A stretch of 64,000 bases of DNA, taken from positions 129,403,989 to 129,467,988 of the forward strand of contig CP136068.1 in NCBI GenBank assembly GCA_032622095.1, read 5' to 3'. Source of the stretch: Siphonodentalium dalli. Taxonomy: Eukaryota; Mollusca; Scaphopoda; Gadilida; Siphonodentaliidae. A model generated the notes under the pieces. That model saw nothing but the letters and a program-made list of their open reading frames with translations. It was not told the origin of the DNA and did not search any database. Within the stretch, counting starts at the first letter, position 1. Each line of letters starts with the position of its first letter. Positions 56,670-64,000 of this stretch are shown piece after piece. The translations under genes and the position numbers were made by a program.

Positions 56670-58820
56670 CGACAGAGGGGGGGGGGGGGGGTTGCGGTGT
56701 CTCACTCCCCCAACTTTGGTCAAAATGTTCAACAGTTGGAAATTTCATACTCACCAAAACATTAGTTGGAAATTTCACACCAACAATAAGTTGAAAATGT
56801 TCTTGTAGTTTGATTTTCAAACAATTTATTTGCATATTTTCCTATTTTTGGTAAATATTTTGGACTGAAGTGGTCATCAGTCGAAAATTTCCAACCTTAG
56901 GAGGGTGACAGGTTGGAAATTTCCAACACTTGGACAGTTTGTGTCCTGGTCCCTCCCCCTTGGCCAGTCAAAAAACTGCTAGTTAATTTAAGAAAACAAT
57001 ATTGTCATGCATTTCGTCAACATTGTCATTGGAATTGTCATCAGTTGAAATTTTCCAATCTAAGGTTTGAAATGTCCAACTCTAGGAAGGTTTGAGGCTA
57101 ATCTAGATGCTAGGATTTTGAGATTTGCACACCGGGCCGACTATCGTTGGCATTGCCCTTCCCCCGTGGCCAATACAAAACTCCTAATTAGTTTAACAAA
57201 ACAATATTTTACTTCATTTGGTCAACCTTGTGGACTGAAATAGTTATCAGTTGGAGAGATTTCCCTGAGGGGGAGTATGAGGTTTAAAATTTCCAACACC
57301 AGGAAAGTTTCAGTTGAGGCCAGTCTAGATGCATGCTAGGATTTTATATTTTCTTTTATAGTTTTAAAAATTTTCTCACACCGGGTCGAAGAACCATGGT
57401 CAACCTGGTGTGTCCCCGCCTCTTGTCCGTAGCCGTGGGCATTTGTCTGGAGTTAGACCATTAGATGTTATGATTTATGCAATTGTTCAGGTTAAACTAT
57501 CTGAATTTTCAAACCTGGAATATAGAACCATGTTTTCAAAAAACAATATATAGGATATTAGGCGTGAGCACTGATGTACAAGGGGGATGGTGCAAATATA
57601 ATTTGTGTTTGGGGTGATTCTGATTCAAGGGGGTGTAGTTGGAATTTCCCATGGTGGACACCCCCTAACGGAAACCATGTAGCCACGTCCCTGGATATAG
57701 AGAGGCAAACAGAACGATACCATATATATACAATATGCGGTTGCATCTAATTTGGATTTATTGGGATGTCTTTAGTGCACTTTTGTGGTTACGAGAGCTC
57801 ATTTCCCCCTAATTTCTGCTCAATATGTGGTCTTCTTCAAAAGTTTTATATGATTTCAAACAGGGGTGGCACCAGGATATCCCCGACAGGGGGGGGGGGG
57901 CTTCAGCTGCCGGGTTGACCATTACACAACTCACCGACGGGGGATGGTTATGACTCCCCGACATGGCTGGGATGTAGCCATTGACCCCCCCCCCGGGTGC
58001 CACCCAACATAACTTAGTATCGATTATTTATCATGGGGTGTCAAGTAGGGACTTGTCGACAGGGGTGGTTATGCAGGGGTCTTACCCTCCAATTGTAGTC
58101 ATACCTAATACCCCGAGCAAAATTAATTGGAAAATTCACACCAAAATTAGGCTGAAATTGTTCTCGTAGTTTGATTTTCCAACACTTTCTTAGTGACAAA
58201 TTTGTTGTTTTTAGACCAACATTTGCATATTTCCCTTTCATTTGCAAAATTATGGACTCAAATGGCCATCAGTTGGCAATTTTGAAACCTATGGGTGAGT
58301 GTCAGGTCAATAATTTCCCAGAATTGGACAACTTGAGGCCGGTCTATGCTATAGGATTGTCAAATGTTCATGTTCATATTTCAAAAAATGTTCTCATATC
58401 GGGCCTAACCATCGACCGACCCGTGTGTTCTGTGTCCTTGCCAGTAGTTACTCGCTAATTCATTTAAGAAAAAAATAGATCGGGTGTAAATTTGTGTTGT
58501 GTTATACCACTAGATGTTAAGATGTTTTAATCTCATACTGGACCGAACCATCTTTTTCACCCCCCCCCCCCCACACGACAAGTGGCCACAATACTACTGG
58601 TTCATTTGGAATAGTCTACCATTTGGTAGTCTGTGAGGGAACATTTGGGAAAAATCAAAGGGGGGTGCAAATTGATTTACGCAAACTTATGAGTTTGGTG
58701 TGGTTCAATGGGGTGGGGTGCAGTTGGAAATTCCAAGGTGGAGACCACCCCAGCGAAAACCCTCTATAACCAAGTCTCGAGTGCCAAATATCCCACACTC
58801 AACCAGGGGTGCCTCTCGCA
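56670..58820. repeat. Diverged repeats rich in TTGGAAATTT/AAATTTCCAA and G/C-runs
   Basis: Several decayed units: AACTTTGGTCAAAATGTT, CAACAGTTGGAAATTTC, ATCAGT(T/C)G-AAATTTCC, GGTTGGAAATTTCCAAC (about 56913-56927), CAGTTGGAGAGATTTCC and CAGTTGGCAATTTTG. The same family fills the spacer at 24785-25250. Homopolymers include G-runs at about 56679 and 57890 and C-runs at 57985 and 58560. A short inverted pair GGGTGGCACC (57864)/GGGTGCCACCC (57995) frames 57864-58005. No gene. Confidence 0.7.
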
Positions 58821-59537
58821 ACTTTAGTTTCTGCCCTGGCATAGGCCTATTTGTTTCTTATCCGAGAATACACTTCACCGGCGGCAATGTATTAACCATA
58901 CTCTGAAAGAAAACGCTTCCGTGACGATCACACGATAAAGTCGTGCTGCAAGTAAGACGATAATTGTGTTGTAGAAATGATACGGAAGACCGATTGTCAA
59001 AAAATTCAACATCAAAATACACAGGGCAAGACTTATCGGTCCAAACTGTGGAGTGTGTTTTCGTTGTGTATTTTTCGCATATACCCATGGTTATATATAA
59101 ACGGGCTACGAGCATCTGACTGTAAGTCTGCATTAAGTATATGTGACTATATTTATATACTGGCACGTATATACATCATTCGTTCGAAGAGAGGTCCCTG
59201 TCGGTAATTGCCGCTCAGCAAATGCTGCACATGACATGTTCACCTGAATGGCGATCACCACCACCGGGAACTTGCAGTAAAAAGGGCAGTTCGTTCAAAG
59301 GGTACGAAGCCCCATGGCTACCCGTGGGCTTGCTATTGACAGTATTATAAGTAGAGGTGGAGATATTTATTCTTTCGAGGTTTCAACACAAGTTTCCAAC
59401 AACTGTGGTCTGTGATAACTTGTTCGAGCTATAAAAGGTTCAAAAACTAATTTTGGCTTTTGATGACTTGTTCATAATCCATTAATTCGAAATTAGGTGT
59501 TGTTGGAAATTGGAAATGAAATAATATTATCTACTTT

Positions 59538-60327
59538 GTGAGCTTTCAGACAACCATGATTCAATCATAAGTGGAAGGATTTACATCGTAGGAAGTAACC
59601 GATAGTTAGACTGTGCATGCTCACGTCAAAATCACAATCGCAGTCGTGTGTACATAAACATCGTGGCTGGAAAGATCGCAGGGTAGTCAATCACATGCTA
59701 TACAAGCAACCTACTGTCCTACTCAGCTGGACAAAACAAGTCTCCACTACTTAACCGTGGTGTGGTTAGCGTTGCCACCGCGGCCAAAATCCAAAACCTT
59801 CTGCACCGATGCTCCACCTACTAACTACAGTTGGGCCGCAGTGTACTTCCCATTCGGCCATGGTGTACATGTAGTTGCCACGGTGTACGTTCATTAAACT
59901 GAAAAAAGACGATACAAACTAGAAATCTAACCATGTTGTACATGACATTCGGCTCCATTGTAGTTGCCTTTCGGCCATGGTGCACTTGCCATTCGGCCAC
60001 AGTGTATATACTTGCCGTTCGGCCGTGGTGAACTTGCCGTTCGGCCGCGGTTCACTTGCCGTTCGGCCGCAGTGCTCAACTGACAACTGCTACAGTTACA
60101 AACTCTCGACTCCGTGGCTGAATGGCAAATACAACGTGGTGACAATGGACAATTGTTTTGTCCGACAGTCCAGCTAGCGGGTACGAGTACTAGTACGATA
60201 TCATCATGTACGAGTCTACGACAACATGGTGTCAACATCGCAATCATGATCTCATTGGGCCACGATTCATCCACTTACGTCAGTCAGCTGTCAGTTACGA
60301 TTGTATCATGGTCGTCTGAATGTTCAC
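59538..60327. mobile_element. Second copy of the Harbinger-type MITE carrying the minisatellite MITE
   Basis: Outer ends GTGAGCTTTCAGACAACC and GGTCGTCTGAATGTTCAC, right flank TTA (left flank TTT, probably mutated). Inside, from about 59723 to 60169, a minisatellite MITE with decayed ends (CAGCTGGACAAAACAAGT, TTGTTTTGTCCGACAG) occupies the same place after CAACCTAC as in the 33.6 kb copy. The 22 bp array (GCCGTTCGGCCGCGGTTCAC style) lies at about 59985-60075. Confidence 0.85.
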
Positions 60328-60330
60328 TTA

Positions 60331-60643
60331 TAGGCAGATATTAATAAATAATATAAATGTATTTTAATTATTTATCACTCACTGTTCAGAACTCGACAGA
60401 ACTTTCACTGAAAGTTTCAGAATGCCTGTGCTTGCAGGTTGCCAGTGAACAGTCAGTGAGTGACAGCCTGTTGGAGTTTTTTTCATTTAAAAAAATGAAT
60501 ATGTAGGCATACTTCACATTGTTGAGAACTGAGTATAATTTAAGGAATAGTACTGCAGAAAGTGCAGTATACGTGTTATCGAACACGAATTATGCGAATT
60601 TTTACGGCAGAAATAGAAAGGTCAAGGTTTCCGGTCGCAGGGA
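60331..60643. other. No gene seen
   Basis: Contains a small inverted pair (TCACTGTTCAGAACTCGACAG near 60377, first 20 bases considered, and AACAGTCAGTGAGTGACAG) but nothing coding. Confidence 0.45.
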
Positions 60644-60651
60644 AAGGTAAT

Positions 60652-61987
60652 GGAAACAAGACGATTGGTACCTTGGACGATTGGTACCTGGACGTTTCGT
60701 ACCCACAGGACGATTGGTACCAGTCTTGTTTGGACGTTTGGTACCAAGTCAGGGAAAACGATTGGTACCAGACTATTTATTTAATGTTTTACGAATATAT
60801 ACGTATATATTATGGTGTTATATCAGTAGTTTGACTTACTGTAGACAATTGGACCTTATAAGGTAATTTTTGCAGCAGATTTAAGTGACAAAAAAGACTG
60901 AATAATAATAATATATTAATTTGCATCAAACACATCTACATAAAATGAATGAGTGAATATTTTATTATTCTTAGTACATTTATTTATCTCTTGGGTGAGT
61001 CTATAATGTCAATATTTGTAACTGCAGCAACAATGCCTAATATCTTTCCTTTATGATTGGTTAGGGCCTATGCGGTGAATTGTTTGGTCACAGCGCGTGT
61101 TGTTTTAGCTAGTGATAAATGATCGAGGTGTCATGATTCTTAATCACTAACTGAGCTTTAATCACCGAGCATCCTTCGAAAAGATGAAACAACATCCCAG
61201 TTCCAGTGACAGCCGGGTTTCCACTTTATTCAACTACGTCCAAGCCACATGGATGGACAGCACCGCTCACCCTCCTTTGACCTGGTATGCATTCGGCAGA
61301 GTAACACGGACGAATAATGACTGTGAAGGCTGGCACCGCAGAATCAACTATAAGAGCAGAAACAGCAACATCCCATTCTACATCCTGATACCACAGTTAT
61401 TCGACGAGACTGTGATCACTGACATAAACGTCAGGCTCGTTGGTGAAAAGAAATTGAAGCGGTATCAGAGGCTCAGACATCGGGAAAACCAGGCACAACT
61501 CTTCACACTTTGGGCCGAATATGAAGATGGATCCAAGCGACTTTCCACTAGCCAGCTGCTTAATTCATGCACCAAACTCTTCGCACCAAAAGCTTCTCTG
61601 TCATAAATCAGCTATACATGTATATGTTGTCATGAATTGATATTGAAGTGTTCAATCGTGTTCTCATTGTTGTGTGTATCTAAGTGTATGGCATAGTACT
61701 GTGATATATCAACAATATATCGTAATTTAAACAATGTGCTACTATATATTTTGTTTTTACTTGTTATTTTTGTCGGTGTACATGATATATATGATATTCC
61801 AATAAAACTGTAAAACACTATCACAATTAACTTTAAATATAACCCAACACAATTTCATATGGTACCAATCATCCACACTGAAATGGTACCAATCGTCCAC
61901 ATGGTACGAAACGTCCAGGTACCAATCGACCCGTGGGTACGAAACGTCCAGGTACCAATCGTCCAAGGTACCAATCGTCTAGAAGCC
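60652..61987. mobile_element. Small MULE remnant with repeat-built TIRs
   Basis: The left end contains AGACGATTGGTACCTTGGAC then GATTGGTACCTGGACGTTTC; the right end is the inverted equivalent (GGTACCAATCGTCCAAGGTA). Both ends are built from repeated GACGATTGGTACC and GGACGTTTCGTACC words (about 60659-60772 and 61858-61980), the right end holding more units. AAGGTAAT at 60644-60651 and 61988-61995 is a likely 8 bp target-site duplication. It encodes only a C-terminal transposase piece, so it is internally deleted and depends on a relative. Confidence 0.8.
61184..61606 (+). pseudogene. C-terminal fragment of a MULE-type transposase
   Basis: 140 codons. LFNYVQATWMD (15-25), LTWYAFGRVTRTNNDCEGWH (32-51) and HRRIN are the pattern of the region after the MULE domain in animal Mutator-like transposases; the TNN-x2-EGWH block includes the position usually taken as the last acidic catalytic residue (inference). 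The rest is a charged helix-rich tail (LKRYQRLRHRENQAQ). The N-terminal zinc finger and the first two catalytic Asp residues are absent; nothing coding precedes it inside the element. The first Met (61184) is not a true start; the reading frame may be a terminal exon. Confidence 0.8.
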
Positions 61988-61995
61988 AAGGTAAT

Positions 61996-62937
61996 TTCCG
62001 GACATATTTGTTCGATACCTTTACCAGATTCCGGCTTCCATACCAGACTAAATAACTTTTGAAATTTGGATATATAGTTATTAGTTCCAACAACTAGTAT
62101 AAAATAACATTACCAATTGATGATGAGTCGAGTGTAAATTCCAGGACTAACGCATTAGCCTACTGTTTCGTCGAATTTACCTTCAATCAACATTCTGTAC
62201 GAAGTATCTAATTACGTTCTTCGTATGATCTCGTATGTTTGCATAAATATTCTCACCTTTACTAAAAAATATTCTTCTTGTATAACGGCTCAAATTCAGT
62301 GGTCTTGGTCCTTATTGGAGTCGAAACTGTGATCAACACCAACAAACCAATATGATTCTACGTGAAGAATACAGCGATATTCACAGTAAACCCCATTGAA
62401 ATAGGAATTGGCCATTGCGATTGACCCCCTCCCATGGAGCCTGACGCATGCATATTACTACGAGCATAATTTTCATCACGCAGCAACTAAATTATTGAAA
62501 ACTCTGTCCCCTCTACTTTCTCACTCTCCCTCTCATTCTCTCTCTCTCTCTCTCTCTGCCTCCTGCTATCCCTAACACTATCTTCCCGCTGTGTCCATCC
62601 CAGCTTAAACTTAGTTACTTCTCCTTTAAAAAATATTATTTCTATTATTTCCCGTCTGATCGATACCCCTCCCTCACTTATTGGGGAAGGGGCATGTCGC
62701 CAAAGAGGAGAAGACTTCATATAAGCCCTCGGGCTTGTTGTCTGATCCTCATTTCCATACATTATCTCTTATATGTTGTATATTTATGTCATTTGTGTAT
62801 TATGTGTATTATGTTTGGATTTGGAAATAAAAATATGTTTACACTAAACCAATATGGCTGCCACGAGAAAACACGTGTGTAGACGCACTTTATCAGTGCG
62901 CATGACTTGTCCTCGATACACATATCTGTTCAAGTGT
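61996..62937. other. No gene; possible retroelement 3' ends
   Basis: A (CT)n tract lies at 62538-62557. 62660-62850 (CATATAAGCCCTCGGGCTTG, TTGTCTGATCCTCATTTCC, GGAAATAAAAATATG) resembles 63890-63985 (AAAGCGTTTAGGCTTGTTGT, CTAATCCCCGTTTTGAATA), suggesting two copies of one element's 3' end. Inference only. Confidence 0.4.
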
Positions 62938-62938
62938 T

Positions 62939-63035
62939 TACACATATATGTGTAAATATAGAAAAACATACACCACATGTGTATACACATGTATACAATA
63001 CTGTATATATATTGGAGGTACACACCATGTGTCCA
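62939..63035. repeat. Second small cluster of TACACA/TGTGTA dyads
   Basis: TACACATATATGTGTA (62939-62954, identical to 43496-43511), then CACCACATGTGTATACACATG and TACACACCATGTGT nearby. Same motif type as 43469-43860. Confidence 0.6.
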
Positions 63036-63593
63036 GTGCCAACGGCATTCTACCTACACAGTTGTTTGCAGAGAGTACGTGAAGTGAACAATATAATTTT
63101 TTTTATAATAATATAAGAACCGATCACTTTTAATTTGAAATGTGTATGACACTGTATCTTGAAGAATCTCTGTATATCTCTAAAATAATTAAGGTGAGAA
63201 GCACGTACGATGTTTGTTCTGTCCAATAGCGTTCTTGTGAAACCACTAACTACCACTCACTCTGAACTGTTATTCGCACCAACCAGATAAAATATACCGA
63301 AAACAAGGAGACGCGCTCCGTATGTGTGAGAAAAAAGTACCGAGAACAAGTTGCATGTGTGGATATGTTTCGAATTATATATGATCTTAATCTTGGTGAC
63401 TGTGACCCGAAAATCGATATAATTGCACAAGGCTTTATCGTATATATAAGTTTATGAATATACATATTAATAAATGCAGGTTAGCTATATTAATATATGC
63501 AATTATATATCTTCACGATTTAATTATAATTCATTCTGAGAGAAATTACGGAATATTTATTGTCTTGATTTATTTGTGAAAAAAAAAACAGAT

Positions 63594-63685
63594 ATGAAAA
63601 CTTCCTCTTTTGCAGTTCGATATAATTATGGCCAGCAAATGAAAACTTACTCTTTTGCAGTTCGATATAATTATGGCCAGCAAAT
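63594..63685 (+). repeat. ~46 bp tandem duplication
   Basis: ATGAAAACTT(C/A)CTCTTTTGC followed by AGTTCGATATAATTATGGCC occurs twice in a row, with one or two differences. Confidence 0.85.
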
Positions 63686-64000
63686 GCTCCAACTATCATA
63701 GTATCGGCCTAATGGGCTCATATGGGCCCGATATAATTTTTATGGTAGATCCCCATATAATGAATATGTTGGCCTCGATATACCTTCCTTCTTGCACTCT
63801 ATCCATCTACCCCCTCCTTGAACAATATTTTTTCGGATCTAAAATGTTATCCCCGTCTGATAAATTTACCCTATATGGTATCTACTCTGATACCAAGGGT
63901 AAACCAAGGAAAAGACCCGATAAAAGCGTTTAGGCTTGTTGTCTAATCCCCGTTTTGAATATTATTATTACTTATATGTCAATTTGTTTTGTATGTATTA
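63686..64000 (+). other. Open frame of unknown nature, window edge
   Basis: An open frame runs through 63655-63933 (ends SDTKGKPRKRPDKSV) and is followed by TAGGCTTGTTGTCTAATCCC, similar to 62725-62745. It may be the last part of a retroelement ORF; no domain recognised. The sequence is cut by the window end. Confidence 0.3.

Noticed and set aside
63655-63933. Small secreted or membrane protein gene
   Set aside because: The frame starts in a recent tandem duplication and its end resembles the repeat at 62.7 kb; more likely part of a retroelement.

Overview
The window looks like a gene-poor, repeat-rich stretch of an invertebrate nuclear genome, most likely a mollusc or another lophotrochozoan. 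The inference rests on AT-rich sequence, frequent TGTACATG runs, a tRNA-derived SINE with a TTTCCTCCACC tail block, repeats ending in GGACGGACGG followed by CATAATACGACC, and Helitron-like elements with a (GTCT)n tract and an internal ~140 bp array, an architecture I know from bivalve 'pearl' elements. I see no bacterial gene structure, rRNA, functional tRNA or CRISPR. Almost all recognisable coding sequence belongs to transposable elements; a few short unrecognised ORFs or exon-like pieces may be host sequence.

Layout. 1-7.7 kb: mostly anonymous DNA with a ~170 bp GGTACCGAG satellite (1957-2985), two copies of a lophotrochozoan-type repeat, a fold-back MITE (4728-5136) and a perfect-looking hairpin (6705-6915). 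7.7-8.7 kb: decayed LINE ORF1. 8.9-11.35 kb: three ~0.9 kb direct repeats, each carrying a TA-flanked MITE. 12.54-14.11 kb: a 1.54 kb near-perfect palindrome between 14 bp direct repeats. 14.8-17.9 kb: a LINE ORF2 (endonuclease plus reverse transcriptase) broken by two frameshifts and a stop, followed by ~160 bp tandem repeats. 19.58-32.05 kb: a giant inverted repeat with ~4.9 kb arms; a second, 5'-truncated LINE (30161-31897) was later inserted in the right arm. Each arm carries a promoter-like cluster (E2F-like, two CRE-like, three YY1-like sites 22 bp apart) and a T-shaped 69 nt structure.

32-41 kb and 59.5-60.3 kb: a family of TA-flanked MITEs (ends CCCTGCTGGACAAAACAAGT) filled with a 22 bp minisatellite. 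At 33.6-38.1 kb four elements are nested like Russian dolls: a TWA-flanked Harbinger-type MITE, the minisatellite MITE, a 3.7 kb element with 7 bp target duplication, and a 0.7 kb element with 8 bp target duplication. The outer two recur as the same composite at 59.5 kb.

43-56 kb: a cluster of TACACA/TGTGTA dyads, then two nearly identical 2.8 kb Helitron-like elements in opposite orientation (44518-47324 and 53339-56136). Between them lie a 0.5 kb fold-back, four copies of an exon-like cassette on the minus strand, another possible minus-strand exon, a TA-flanked MITE, a SINE and a second MITE. 56.7-58.8 kb holds repeats rich in TTGGAAATTTCC palindromes. 60.65-61.99 kb is a small MULE remnant with repeat-built terminal inverted repeats and the C-terminal piece of its transposase.

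The genes do not form a pathway. The coherent theme is mobile-element dynamics: inverted duplication, nesting and non-autonomous elements that carry their own tandem arrays. All calls come from reading the sequence by eye; family names are inference except where conserved protein motifs are cited.
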